This document shows positions 16,719 to 26,742 of a stretch of DNA of 64,000 bases, piece by piece. The notes under the pieces are model-generated. The model was not told the DNA's origin and did not search any database. It worked only from the letters and a program-made list of their open reading frames with translations. The position numbers were made by a program, and so were the translations under genes. Numbering within the stretch: the stretch's first letter is position 1; the number at the start of each line of letters is the position of its first letter. Source of the stretch: Armatimonadota bacterium (GTDB lineage Bacteria; Armatimonadota; Zipacnadia; Zipacnadales; JABUFB01); NCBI GenBank assembly GCA_013314775.1, contig JABUFB010000001.1:248001-312000 (forward strand). Direction: 5' to 3'.

Positions 16719-18302
16719 CTACGGCCTGTATCTCACGCCCTCGATGTAGCAGTCACTCCCCCGCTGGTTGTAATAGTAGACCGTGTACACGCTTCCGTCC
16801 GCAAGCTCGATCGAATACGGGTAGCCCAGGTCCGCACTGCCACCCTCATGCCGGAAGATGATCTCCCGATCCGTGTCCCACGTCTGCCCCTGGTCAGCGC
16901 TCAGACAGGCCCGGATGCCCATCGGTTCGCGCCTGTACCCGTAGGACATGAGCAGCCGGCCGTCCAACAAGCCGCAGAGCTGCTGCGGATAACCCCAGAC
17001 ATTCAGCTTGCGCGGCCATCCCCACGTCCTCCCGCCGTTGGATGATGCCGCCTGGTACACATTGCCCGCGTAGTCCACTCTAAAAGTGCACAACGCGCGG
17101 TTGTCTGGCAGGAAGATGAGGTTCGGCTCATCCCACACTATCGTGCTTGCCGAATGCGCCTGCCCCGGACCGTAGCAGACCTCCGAAAACCTCTCCCAGG
17201 TCAGCCCGAGGTCCGCACTGCGCCAGATGACCGTGACTTCGGCGCCGTCTCGACCCTGCATTCCCACCCAGTACAGGGCGTCATCTGGGCCCTGCACCGG
17301 ACCGTGGGGGCTGAACACCGGCGCGAGATGGCGCTCGGACCACGTCTTCCCCTGATCTTTCGAGAACATGGTCCAGCTTCCCGAGTACTTGCCCCAGCCT
17401 GCTTCCTCCATGTGCGCGGTTTCTGCCGCGTACCTGCTCCGCAGCGCCGAACTCCCACGCCAGCTGTCCCAGGTGTTGAAACTGCAGACCACTGTTCCGT
17501 CGCGCAGAGTGATGATCGCCGGGTCACGCTCGTCCGAAGGCGTCTCGTAAATGACTTCTCTCGGCGACCAACTCCTCCCAAGGTCGCTGGAGCGCGACAG
17601 GACGATGCGGCCCTTCGGGCAGACATGCGCGTCGCCTTCGCGGGCCACCGCCAGCAGCTCCCCGTTCGCCACCTGGGCAACTCCGGGGAAGGCGAAATGC
17701 CGTCCCTCCTCGCGCATCACGGTGAAATGCTCTTCTGGAACCAGCGATGTGAACGCCCGGGTTACTCGCGGGACGAACTTGAAGTACTGGATATACACCG
17801 GCTTGCCCAGCGTGCGCACCACGATCTTCTCGCCCTTCATCGGGACTTCGGCTTTCCAGTGGAACTCGAAATCAAAGTGGTGGGTGCGTGTGGCCGCAGG
17901 CGCGGTGATGGTGGTGAATTCCTTTTCGCTGGACAGCCTGATGGCGAAGGTCATCACCGGATCCACGGATCGCAGGCCCAGGTAGATATCGCAGATCTCC
18001 TCCCGGCCGGGGTCGAAAGTGATGTCCGGCGGGTTGCCTTTCGCGTTCAGCAGCGTGGGCGTCCAGCCCGGGTGGCGCACGCCCCAGTAGTCGGCGGGAT
18101 GCCCGTCGGGATAGACCGGCATGCCCCCGATTTCCTCCGCGACGGCCACGAATTCAGGCGGCTCGCCGGTTTCGAAGGCATGCCAGATGATGGGCTCACC
18201 CACCACGGTGGACACGATCCGCTCTTCGCGCAGCCCACTTTCGGCGGTGCACGGGTGAATGGAGCAGGCAAGAAGCACTACAGCCGTCAGCAGGCGGTTC
18301 AT
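16719..18302 (-). CDS. Exported sialidase-like (Asp-box/BNR) protein
   Basis: The 527-residue protein has a signal peptide (MNRLLTAVVLLACSIHPCTA). Five Asp-box motifs are visible: SSDLGRSW, SKDQGKTW, SADLGLTW, SSNGGRTW and SADQGQTW, which mark a six-bladed beta-propeller of the exo-sialidase superfamily. An N-terminal region of about 170 residues precedes the propeller and may be a separate beta-sandwich. The start at 18302 follows GGAGG. It may cleave terminal sugars from polysaccharides, but non-enzymatic Asp-box proteins exist and the catalytic Arg triad was not assigned. It is divergent from the TIM-barrel gene at 18494. Confidence 0.82.
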   Translation of the reverse strand: MNRLLTAVVLLACSIHPCTAESGLREERIVSTVVGEPIIWHAFETGEPPEFVAVAEEIGGMPVYPDGHPADYWGVRHPGWTPTLLNAKGNPPDITFDPGREEICDIYLGLRSVDPVMTFAIRLSSEKEFTTITAPAATRTHHFDFEFHWKAEVPMKGEKIVVRTLGKPVYIQYFKFVPRVTRAFTSLVPEEHFTVMREEGRHFAFPGVAQVANGELLAVAREGDAHVCPKGRIVLSRSSDLGRSWSPREVIYETPSDERDPAIITLRDGTVVCSFNTWDSWRGSSALRSRYAAETAHMEEAGWGKYSGSWTMFSKDQGKTWSERHLAPVFSPHGPVQGPDDALYWVGMQGRDGAEVTVIWRSADLGLTWERFSEVCYGPGQAHSASTIVWDEPNLIFLPDNRALCTFRVDYAGNVYQAASSNGGRTWGWPRKLNVWGYPQQLCGLLDGRLLMSYGYRREPMGIRACLSADQGQTWDTDREIIFRHEGGSADLGYPYSIELADGSVYTVYYYNQRGSDCYIEGVRYRP

Positions 18303-18493
18303 GGTTCGCCTCCGGGTAAACCTCTGAATGTCGCCAGATTCACCCTCTCTCAGGGAGAGACCTGCGCGCAATCGCCTCTGATGCACGCAGGTCTCCGGCA
18401 AGCCCGTGGCGAAAACCGGGCGAGCAAAGCCGCCCGCCCTCACCCAGAAAAGAACCAGGCGGCCGGCGCACGTAAACACCGGGAAGGAAGTGC

Positions 18494-19336
18494 ATGGTCA
18501 TGAAGATCGCAATCATCCCCACCACTGGCGGTGCCGACCCCAACCGCGGGCTGGAGATGGCCGTGGAGCTCGGCGTCGAGGGCGTCCATATTGGAGCGTA
18601 TGGCGGCGCCTGGGACCTGGAAAACCGCACCTCAGCCGAGCGCAAGGAAATCCTGGCGAAGATCCACTCATACGGACTGGAAGTCTCGGCCCTCATCGGC
18701 TGGGGAGGTCAGGTAGACCTGGGCAAAGAGGAGAACCTTGCCGAGAACATCGCCTGGGGCAAGCGCCTGAACGAGACCGCAGTGGACATGGCGGGCGGCC
18801 TGTGGATGGCCCACGCAGGAATCGCGCCCGAAGACGAGGACGACCCGCAGTTCGCGCGCTTCCATGACTCCCTGGCGGAGATCGCGGCCCACGGCGAGAG
18901 CATCGGAGCTGTCCTGGCGCTGGAGACCGGCCCCGAGCCGCCGCGCGTGGTGAAGCAGCTCATGGACTCCATCAACAGCCCCTCGCTCCGGGTCAATTTC
19001 GACCCCGCGAACCTCTTGCTCTGGCCGCCGATTATCGCCAAGGCCCACGGCGTGCCCTTCGACTTTGACGCCGCCATGGCCGACTTCGATCCAGTCGCCG
19101 GCCTGCGGCTTCTCGTCCCGTACGTGGCCCACTCACACGCCAAAGATTCAGTGCTGCGCCCCGACGGGTCAGCCGAAGAGGTCCCTCTGGGAACCGGGAT
19201 GACCAACTGGCCGGAGCTGCACAAGATCTTCACCGAGCACGGCTACCAGGGTTACTACGCCATCGAGCGCGAGTGCGGCGAGGACGCCATGGGCGATGTG
19301 GGCCGCGCGGTCCAGTTCCTGCGCGGTCTGGACTGA
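18494..19336 (+). CDS. Sugar phosphate isomerase/epimerase-like TIM-barrel protein
   Basis: The 280-residue xylose-isomerase-like TIM barrel has metal-ligand positions in LALETGPEPP (Glu), RVNFDPANLLLWPP (Asp), YVAHSHAKDSV (His) and YYAIERECGED (Glu). GGAAGGAAG precedes the ATG at 18494; a second ATG two codons later is equally possible. It belongs to the same broad family as the gene at 13396 but is not a close copy. Being divergent from a sialidase-like gene suggests a role in carbohydrate use; the substrate is unknown. Confidence 0.85.
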   Translation: MVMKIAIIPTTGGADPNRGLEMAVELGVEGVHIGAYGGAWDLENRTSAERKEILAKIHSYGLEVSALIGWGGQVDLGKEENLAENIAWGKRLNETAVDMAGGLWMAHAGIAPEDEDDPQFARFHDSLAEIAAHGESIGAVLALETGPEPPRVVKQLMDSINSPSLRVNFDPANLLLWPPIIAKAHGVPFDFDAAMADFDPVAGLRLLVPYVAHSHAKDSVLRPDGSAEEVPLGTGMTNWPELHKIFTEHGYQGYYAIERECGEDAMGDVGRAVQFLRGLD

Positions 19337-19499
19337 GCCCCTCCCTCCTGAGACGATCCGGCGCCGGCTTCCCGCGACCTGCGAGACCGGCGCCGATTGC
19401 GTTCTCTCCCAGGTGGACAAACCCGCCCCTCTCGTGGGATACTATGCCCCGTCGGCCGAGTGTCTCGCCGACACGATACCCTTGCATCACGGAGTTGCC

Positions 19500-21014
19500 A
19501 TGGCCCAGACAGCGATTACGCCCACCCGCTTCGAAGACTATCCCGAATGGTACCAGGCCGTGGTTCGCGCGGCTGATCTCGCCGAAAACAGTCCGGTGCG
19601 CGGCTGCATGGTCATCAAGCCCTGGGGCTATGCCCTGTGGGAGAACATGCAGCGCCAGCTGGACGCGATGTTCCGCGAAACCGGCCACGTAAACGCCTAC
19701 TTCCCGCTCTTCATCCCCATCAGCTATCTGGAAAAGGAAGCCGAGCACGTGGAAGGTTTCGCGAAAGAGTGCGCCGTGGTCACCCACCACCGCCTCAAGG
19801 CGGTGGACGGCAAGCTCGTTCCCGATGGCGAACTGGAGATGCCGCTGGTTGTGCGGCCCACCTCCGAGACCATCATCGGCGCCATGTACGCTAAATGGGT
19901 GCAGAGCTGGCGCGACCTGCCGATTCTCATCAACCAGTGGGCCAACGTGGTCCGCTGGGAGATGCGCACTCGCCTGTTCCTGCGCACAACCGAGTTCCTC
20001 TGGCAGGAGGGGCACACCGCCCACGAGACCCGGGAAGAAGCATTGGATGAGACCCTCAAGATGCTCGAGGTCTACCGGGCCTTCGCCGAAGACTACATGG
20101 CCATGCCGGTTCTCACCGGCGAGAAAAGCCCCGGCGAGCGTTTCCCCGGCGCCGTGAGCACCTACTGCATAGAGGCCATGATGCAGGACCGAAAGGCGCT
20201 CCAGGCCGGCACCAGCCACTTCCTGGGGCAGAACTTCGCCAAAGCCGCCGAGATCAAGTTCCAGTCCCGCGAAGGCTCAGAGGAGTTCGCCTGGACAACT
20301 TCCTGGGGCGTGTCCACCCGTCTCGTGGGCGGTCTCGTCATGTCTCATTCCGACGACAACGGCCTCATCATTCCACCGCGCCTCGCACCACAGCATGTGG
20401 CGATCCTGCCCATCATCCGCAAAGACGAGGAGCGCGAGACGGTGCTGCCCTACTGCGAGTCCCTCGCGGCGGAACTGCGCGCGCAGCAGTACGATGGCAG
20501 GCCCGTGGGCGTCGTCCTTGACACCCGCGACATGAACGCCGGTGAAAAGAGCTGGGAGTGGGTCAAGAAAGGCATCCCGGTGGTCCTCGAGATCGGGCCA
20601 CGGGATATCGCCTCCGGCGCAGTGTTCGTCGGACGCCGAGACAAGGGCCGCAAGGAGCGCTTCAACATGCCCCGCGCGGAGTTCGTAGCGGCCATCCCCG
20701 ACATGCTCGCCGAAATGCAGCAGGGCCTGTACGACCGGGCAAAGGCATACCGAGACGAGAATACCCGGATCTTCGACAACTGGGACGACTTCGCGGCCTT
20801 TTTCACCCCGCAGAACCCGGACAAGCCCGAGATTCACGGGGGCTTCGCGCTGTCGTACTGGTGCGAATCTGATGCCTGCGAGGCACGGGCGAACGATGAA
20901 TTGTCCGTGAGCCTGCGCTGCATCCCCTTCGACGCGGAGGAACACGGGGAGGGCAAGTGCGTGGCGTGCGGCGGCACAGCCCGCAAGCGCGTGGTCTTCG
21001 CAAAGGCGTACTGA
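19500..21014 (+). CDS. proS: Prolyl-tRNA synthetase, archaeal/eukaryotic-like type
   Basis: The 504-residue class II synthetase charges tRNA-Pro. Motif 2 region RWEMRTRLFLRTTEFLWQEG and motif 3 region GLIIPPRLAPQHVAIL are clear. There is no bacterial-type editing (INS) insertion between motifs 2 and 3, and the C-terminal domain has a zinc-type Cys set (YWCESDACEAR and GKCVACGGTARK) ending in Tyr, all features of the ProS type 3 found in archaea, eukaryotes and some bacteria. ATG 19500 follows GGAG with a short gap; upstream in-frame codons have no family match. It heads a run of close genes with the dehydrogenase at 21053. Confidence 0.95.
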   Translation: MAQTAITPTRFEDYPEWYQAVVRAADLAENSPVRGCMVIKPWGYALWENMQRQLDAMFRETGHVNAYFPLFIPISYLEKEAEHVEGFAKECAVVTHHRLKAVDGKLVPDGELEMPLVVRPTSETIIGAMYAKWVQSWRDLPILINQWANVVRWEMRTRLFLRTTEFLWQEGHTAHETREEALDETLKMLEVYRAFAEDYMAMPVLTGEKSPGERFPGAVSTYCIEAMMQDRKALQAGTSHFLGQNFAKAAEIKFQSREGSEEFAWTTSWGVSTRLVGGLVMSHSDDNGLIIPPRLAPQHVAILPIIRKDEERETVLPYCESLAAELRAQQYDGRPVGVVLDTRDMNAGEKSWEWVKKGIPVVLEIGPRDIASGAVFVGRRDKGRKERFNMPRAEFVAAIPDMLAEMQQGLYDRAKAYRDENTRIFDNWDDFAAFFTPQNPDKPEIHGGFALSYWCESDACEARANDELSVSLRCIPFDAEEHGEGKCVACGGTARKRVVFAKAY

Positions 21015-21052
21015 GGACAACACGCGCACACAACCACAAGGAGCTTCCGACC

Positions 21053-22084
21053 ATGAAAGTCGCGCGTCTTTTCGGCCCCGGTGACGTCCGGGTCCTTGAT
21101 GAACCGAAGACGGAAGTGCAGCCCGGCAAGATACTCGTCAAGGTCGAGGCTGTCGCCATCTGCGCCTCGGACCTGCGCATCTATGAAGACGGCCATGCAA
21201 GCGGCATCGTCCCCGACCACCCCTTCATCCAGGGCCACGAGTTCTCCGGGAGCGTGGCGGAACTGGGCGAGGGTGTGGATGGCCCGCCGGTGGGTACCCC
21301 GCTGATCGTCGAGCCCAGCTGGCATTGCGGCCAGTGCCGCCTTTGCCGGATGGGGCTGACCAACATCTGCCGCAACGTGGTATTCCCAAGCTTCCCCCAG
21401 GAGGACGGGGCGCTGCGAGAGTTCATCAATGTGCCGCCGTTCGCCGTGCAGGCAACTTCCCCCAGCATCGACCCGGTCACCCGCGCGCTCATGGAACCCC
21501 TTGGCGTGGGCGTCCATGCGGTGCGCCTCGCGGATATGAGCCCCGGCGACCGCATCGCGATTCTCGGCTGCGGAGCCATCGGCATGTGCGTGTTCGTGGT
21601 CGCTCGCGCCAAGGGCTTCGACGACATCATCTGCGCCGAACCCCAGGATGACCGCCGGGAGTTCGCGGCCAAAGCCGGCGCGCGTCTTGTCACCCCGGAT
21701 TACAAGGGGCTCATCGCTTCCTTGCCCGACCCGGTGGACGGCCCCGACGTGGTGTTCGAATGTTCCGGCGACAATGCCGCGGTGCAGCAGGCCATGGAAC
21801 TGGTGCGCCCCGGCGGCAAAGTGGTCGTGGTCGGCATCCCGCACCCGGATGAATTGGTCATCGACTCCACCGTCCCCCGCCGCAAGGAGCTGACCGTCTT
21901 CTTCTCCCGGCGCTCGCGAGACACACTGGAAGAGTGCGTGGAGCTTGTGGAGACCGGCAAGGTCGACCTGACCGCCTTCCCGGTGAAGGAGTTCACCATC
22001 GACCAGACCCCGGAAGCCTTCGCGGCCGCCGACGCCCGCGAGCCCGGCATGCTGCGCGCGGTGGTGAGGGTAGACCGGGGGTAG
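21053..22084 (+). CDS. Zinc-dependent alcohol/polyol dehydrogenase (MDR family)
   Basis: The 343-residue medium-chain dehydrogenase resembles sorbitol and threonine dehydrogenases. The catalytic zinc site includes Cys in AICASDLR and the pair IQGHEFSG; the structural zinc loop is HCGQCRLCRMGLTNIC; the NAD-binding Rossmann motif is ILGCGAIGMCV. AAGGAG lies 10 bases before ATG 21053. It begins 38 bases after proS and could be co-transcribed with it, though the functions look unrelated. The substrate is probably a polyol or sugar alcohol, by family only. Confidence 0.88.
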   Translation: MKVARLFGPGDVRVLDEPKTEVQPGKILVKVEAVAICASDLRIYEDGHASGIVPDHPFIQGHEFSGSVAELGEGVDGPPVGTPLIVEPSWHCGQCRLCRMGLTNICRNVVFPSFPQEDGALREFINVPPFAVQATSPSIDPVTRALMEPLGVGVHAVRLADMSPGDRIAILGCGAIGMCVFVVARAKGFDDIICAEPQDDRREFAAKAGARLVTPDYKGLIASLPDPVDGPDVVFECSGDNAAVQQAMELVRPGGKVVVVGIPHPDELVIDSTVPRRKELTVFFSRRSRDTLEECVELVETGKVDLTAFPVKEFTIDQTPEAFAAADAREPGMLRAVVRVDRG

Positions 22085-22108
22085 CCGACTGACAGGGGGA
22101 GTGATGGC

Positions 22109-22441
22109 GTGACCGACCGAGAAGTCCGCGGCATCTACACGCTGTTCGCCCTCGGTTGGGCGGCGATCTTCTTCGCGCGCAGGTTCGCCTACTGGCAGGA
22201 CTGGGAACCCCGGACGTTCCGGATCATCGGCATCGCCCTGTTGACGCTGGGAGTCGGCGGCGTGTGGAGCGTCTTCGGCCCCGCGTCCGCCGTCAAGGTG
22301 CTCTTCGGGTTCGCGCTGGTGATGGGCATCTACATCTGGCAGGACATCGGCCTTGAACGCGCCGAACTGGAGCGCGAGGCCCGGGAGTGCGAGGAAGCCG
22401 CAGGGATCACGCCCGAAAGCGAGGACGGGGACCAAGAATGA
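22109..22441 (+). CDS. Small membrane protein with acidic tail
   Basis: The 110-residue protein has three likely membrane segments (IYTLFALGWAAIFFARRF, IIGIALLTLGVGGVWSVFG, VLFGFALVMGIYIWQDIGL) and an acidic C-terminal tail (LEREARECEEAAG...DGDQE). GTG 22109 is preceded by AGGGGGAG. I do not recognise a family. It starts 24 bases after the dehydrogenase gene and ends 60 bases before the AAA ATPase gene. Confidence 0.65.
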   Translation: MTDREVRGIYTLFALGWAAIFFARRFAYWQDWEPRTFRIIGIALLTLGVGGVWSVFGPASAVKVLFGFALVMGIYIWQDIGLERAELEREARECEEAAGITPESEDGDQE

Positions 22442-22501
22442 TGGCTGAACTCGCTCCGCCGACAGCCGGAGCCTGCTCTGGCAGCACAGGAGGGTAGGGT
22501 T

Positions 22502-23514
<1,013 letters not shown>

Positions 23515-23518
<4 letters not shown>

Positions 23519-24030
23519 GTCCTACCCTCTTGGAAAGCGGATTTGAGTTCGCCTTCCTGCCGGGAGTGTCAGTCTGCGAGTTGGACAAACGCAGCAGACC
23601 GTCCGACATGAAGGCTGTGGATTTTGTGGTGTGCGAGGGCGGTAAAACCTTGCTGCTCGAGATCAAGAACCCGTCTAACCCCGCCATACCCGCACAGCAT
23701 GTCGCAAAGGTGGCCGAAGAAGAGGAAACGAAACGCCGCGGGGACGGCCTCATCAACAACGAGCTCGTTCCCAAAGCGCGCCACAGCTACACGTACCTGC
23801 ACCTGATGGAAGAGGACACGAGGCACCTTGTGTTTGTCTTCCTCGATGACCCAAGCGCTTTGGGGATAGAGAGGGCGCTGCTCGTGAACTTCAAGGATCG
23901 CCTTCTCCGACGCCTGCTACAGGAAGCCGACGAGCCGTGGAAGCGCAAGTACATATGCGATTGCGTCGTGGTGACGCCCGAGACGTGGGAAACGTACTTC
24001 CCGGATTACATGTTGAAGCCTGCTCCATAG
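23515..24030 (+). CDS. PD-(D/E)XK-like nuclease, partner of the AAA ATPase
   Basis: The 171-residue protein shows the core of a PD-(D/E)XK nuclease near its N-terminus: Asp36 in AVDFVVCEGG, then Glu49-Ile-Lys51 in TLLLEIKNPS, with Glu22 as a possible extra ligand. After that a helical region with PKARHSYTYLHLM and a beta segment HLVFVFLDDPS follow, consistent with the fold. It overlaps the ATPase stop by four bases. I know no named system with exactly this pair, so the assignment as nuclease effector is from motif and context only. Confidence 0.7.
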
Positions 24031-24092
24031 CCCGAGGTACGGACAGGTTCTGTCACTCCCCACCACCCCGAGGACAATCACGGAGACCCAAC

Positions 24093-25508
24093 ATGTTGCC
24101 GTTGCGTCTGCTGGTGACCCTCTGTCTCGCCCTCGCGGGGCCCATCTTCGCCCAGGCGCCCACAGGCGCCATCTCCGCGGCGGACTATGAATCCCTCCAG
24201 GCCGCCGTGGATGCCAACCCGGGGAAGATGATCTTCCTGCCCCCGGGTGACTACCCCATCTCGCAGAAACTGCGCATCGCCAGCCACGACACGGGCCTGT
24301 GGGGATTCGGCCGCATCGTGCAGACCAACCCCGCCGACACCATCCTGGAGATCGAGCACGCCCGGGGGGTGCGCATCCAGGACATCACCCTCACTCGGGC
24401 CGAAGGCGCGCAGGATGCCACCGCACCGGGACTCTTCTGTTGGGACAGCCACGATGTGGTCATCGACGGCGTGCAGGTCATCGACAGCCGCTCCCGCAGC
24501 GCCGCCATTGAGGTTCGCGAATCCACGGGCTGCACGGTGCGCGACTGCCGGGTGCTCAACTACAAGCGCATCGCCGTGGATGATCGCACGTCGGCCACAC
24601 CGGGCAACTATGGCTATGCTTTCTGGGCCATCGACGGCACGGGTATTCTGGTGAACGGCTGCTGCAACTGCCGGGTGTCCGACAACCACATCATCGAGCG
24701 CCGGCTGTTCCCCACCCCCGAACTCAAAGCCGAGTACAAGCTGGGAAGCCTCACCGAAGGCCGCTATCCCACGGTGGCAGGAGGAGCGCTTGAGGGTGGA
24801 GTAGTCGCGGCGGGCTACACCAGCAACTGGCACCAGGGCTCGGCGATCCTCATGACCGGCCCGGAGACCACCAGCCATAACTCCATCACCGGGAACCACA
24901 TCGTCAATGCGGCCCAGGGCATCGACCTGCACTGCGATCAGGCGGTGGTCAGCGGCAATGTGATCGACCACTGTCTGATCGGCATCAAGATGACCCACGG
25001 GTGCCGCAATATTGTGGTCGCCGAAAACATCATTACCCACGTGGACCTGTGGGGCATCCTGATCAACCCCGGCGCGGCATCCCACGCTGCGGAGCCGGCC
25101 GAAGGTGACCGCCCGGCCCGAGCGGCCAACGTGGACGCCGGGATCGTCATCAGCGGCAACATCATCACCGACTATGGGCGCGGGAACGACTACTGGAATC
25201 TGGGGCGCAGACCCGGCGATCTTGGCTCCAGCTTCGCTATCGCCCTGCTGCGGCCCCAACTGCCCTCGAACCCGGTGCTCTCCGACGTGCTGATCCAGGG
25301 CAACATGGTGTACGACGAGAACCGGGACGGGATCATCGTGGACGGCGAGGTGCGCGTCGAGCCGCCGAGATACCGCTACGCCGTGTACCTGGAACCGGCC
25401 CCGGCGACGGAAGGCCACGCGCCCGTGTATCCCCGCGGGGTGCATTTCCAGGGCAACGTCTTCCACCCGGGCGAAGAGGGCGTGTGCAATGTGGAGATGG
25501 GGGAGTGA
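24093..25508 (+). CDS. Exported right-handed beta-helix protein
   Basis: The 471-residue protein has a signal peptide (MLPLRLLVTLCLALAGPIFA) and the repeating short-strand pattern of parallel beta-helices (VRIQDITLT, VVIDGVQVIDS, CTVRDCRVLNY, NSITGNHIVNA, AVVSGNVIDHC, IVISGNIITDY). This is the fold of pectate lyases, polygalacturonases and carbohydrate epimerases. No catalytic set was assigned. The ATG 24093 follows CGGAGA. It lies between two accessory modules, and its export suggests polysaccharide binding or cleavage. Confidence 0.8.
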   Translation: MLPLRLLVTLCLALAGPIFAQAPTGAISAADYESLQAAVDANPGKMIFLPPGDYPISQKLRIASHDTGLWGFGRIVQTNPADTILEIEHARGVRIQDITLTRAEGAQDATAPGLFCWDSHDVVIDGVQVIDSRSRSAAIEVRESTGCTVRDCRVLNYKRIAVDDRTSATPGNYGYAFWAIDGTGILVNGCCNCRVSDNHIIERRLFPTPELKAEYKLGSLTEGRYPTVAGGALEGGVVAAGYTSNWHQGSAILMTGPETTSHNSITGNHIVNAAQGIDLHCDQAVVSGNVIDHCLIGIKMTHGCRNIVVAENIITHVDLWGILINPGAASHAAEPAEGDRPARAANVDAGIVISGNIITDYGRGNDYWNLGRRPGDLGSSFAIALLRPQLPSNPVLSDVLIQGNMVYDENRDGIIVDGEVRVEPPRYRYAVYLEPAPATEGHAPVYPRGVHFQGNVFHPGEEGVCNVEMGE

Positions 25509-25570
25509 GGGCTTGGCGGATTCGACGGGCTCCGACCTCTCGGGGGCTTCTGCTCACACCTGCTGTGATG

Positions 25571-25576
25571 TACAAT
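25571..25576 (+). promoter_or_regulatory. -10 element TACAAT of a probable leaderless transcript
   Basis: TACAAT matches five of six -10 bases and ends six bases before the ATG at 25583, so transcription would start at or next to the start codon. No Shine-Dalgarno precedes that ATG, and no good -35 is seen. Confidence 0.45.
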
Positions 25577-25582
25577 ACCGGC

Positions 25583-25795
25583 ATGGAACCACGGCGTGAC
25601 GTTACCCTGAACAAGCGCGCTTTCTCTGTCGCCAGGATGGACGATGCCGACGATGACGTGGCCTACTGGCTGACCCGGACGCCCCGCGAACGCATCGCCG
25701 CCGTGGAGACTTTGAGGCAGGTCCTGTATGGCCATCGAAGAACTTCCGCCCGACTTCAGAGAGTTCTTACAGTTGCTCGCCTCGAGGAGCGTTGA
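25583..25795 (+). CDS. Small protein paired with nucleotidyltransferase (antitoxin-like)
   Basis: The 70-residue protein carries the pattern AYWLTRTPRERIAAVETLRQ followed by ARLQRVLTVARLEER, which I recognise from small proteins regularly found just upstream of DUF6036/NTP-transferase-like genes. It overlaps the downstream gene by 68 bases in another frame. By analogy with AbiEi/AbiEii-like pairs it could be the antitoxin or regulator, but no DNA-binding domain is obvious. The start has no Shine-Dalgarno; see the -10 element at 25571. Confidence 0.7.
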   Translation: MEPRRDVTLNKRAFSVARMDDADDDVAYWLTRTPRERIAAVETLRQVLYGHRRTSARLQRVLTVARLEER

Positions 25796-26186
25796 GTACC
25801 TGCTCGTGGGCGGCTATGCCGTGGCCTACTATGGATATGTCCGGGCCACGGCTGACATGGATATATGGGTCGCGGCGAGTGAGAGCAATGCCGCCAAACT
25901 GGTCGCGATTCTTCGGGAATTCGGATTCGACGTACCCGGCCTGACGCCCGACCTCTTCACTGAGCCGGGGAACATCGTCCGCCTCGGTGAGCCGCCGATA
26001 CGAATTGAGATACTCACCAAGGTGTCTGGTGTAACCTTCGAGGATTGCTATGCCCGGCGGATCGCTGATACCGTCGACGGTGTGGCGGTCAACCTCATCA
26101 GCCTGGAGCACCTCAGAGCGAACAAGGCCGCCAGCGGCCGGCTGAAGGACTTGGCCGACTTGGAGCATTTGACCGGGGCCCCCTGA
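25728..26186 (+). CDS. Nucleotidyltransferase-fold protein (toxin-like)
   Basis: The 152-residue protein matches the MNT/AbiEii-related nucleotidyltransferase fold: YLLVGGYAVAYYGYVRATADMDIWV contains the GG-x-A motif and the D-x-D metal pair, followed by RIEILTKVSGVTFEDCY as a likely third acidic site. Members of this group act as TA toxins that modify tRNA or as antibiotic-modifying enzymes. GAGG lies before the ATG at 25728. It is paired with the overlapping upstream gene. Confidence 0.8.
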   Translation: MAIEELPPDFREFLQLLASRSVEYLLVGGYAVAYYGYVRATADMDIWVAASESNAAKLVAILREFGFDVPGLTPDLFTEPGNIVRLGEPPIRIEILTKVSGVTFEDCYARRIADTVDGVAVNLISLEHLRANKAASGRLKDLADLEHLTGAP

Positions 26187-26205
26187 TGGGCGCGCGAAGA
26201 TTCAG

Positions 26206-26634
26206 TCATCCGTCGGGCGGCGGCTGCGTATCCTTCACCCAACCCCGCAGCCGTCCCCGGCGCAGGTAAGGCTCCAGCGAGCCATCCTCCTTCACCCGCA
26301 GGAACCTGGGCCCGATGCGGCGATACCGATGGCCGCACTTGCAGACCGCGAGGAAGTCGGCGCCCTCACGCTGCCAGTCGTAGTCACGGTTCGGATCCCG
26401 CAGGTCACCACTGCATTTCTCATTATGGCAGAACGGCAGCCAGTCCAGGGTGAGCCACATCCAGAAGTACGCGAAGCCCATGAAAAGCAGCACCGCGGCG
26501 GCGATGCTGAGGGGGAAAGCCGCCAGGCCTGCCCACGTTCCCCAGACACCACCCACCGCAACCGCAACCGCCGCGCCCAGAGCGAACAGGGCGCTGCAGC
26601 AGCACATCTCGAAGAGCGTGAAGCCCCTGCGCAT
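26206..26634 (-). CDS. Membrane protein with prepilin-like N-terminus and zinc ribbon
   Basis: The 142-residue protein begins MRRGFTLFEM, which looks like a prepilin peptidase site (G then FTLFE), followed by two hydrophobic segments (residues about 11-30 and 37-62). A soluble C-terminal part has Cys pairs CHNEKC (residues 69-74) and CKCGHRY (98-104) that could bind zinc. I do not recognise the family. It converges on the nucleotidyltransferase gene with only 19 bases between them. Confidence 0.6.
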   Translation of the reverse strand: MRRGFTLFEMCCCSALFALGAAVAVAVGGVWGTWAGLAAFPLSIAAAVLLFMGFAYFWMWLTLDWLPFCHNEKCSGDLRDPNRDYDWQREGADFLAVCKCGHRYRRIGPRFLRVKEDGSLEPYLRRGRLRGWVKDTQPPPDG

Positions 26635-26687
26635 ACACCGATTGTAGCTCTCGGAGGGGGTCCGCACAATCGCCGGCGCTGACGAAA

Positions 26688-26717
26688 CGACCCCGGCAGC
26701 AGTCGCCACCGGGGTCG
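26688..26717 (-). terminator. Intrinsic terminator after the Gfo/Idh/MocA gene
   Basis: On the minus strand CGACCCCGG and CCGGGGTCG form a 9-bp stem with a 12-base loop, followed by TTTCGT. Confidence 0.65.
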
Positions 26718-26742
26718 GGTTATTCTCGCCAAACCTCTTCTC

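Noticed and set aside
24078-25466. Minus-strand open frame of 462 codons over the beta-helix gene
   Set aside because: The His/Val/Asp-rich repetitive product mirrors the repeat pattern of the beta-helix gene.
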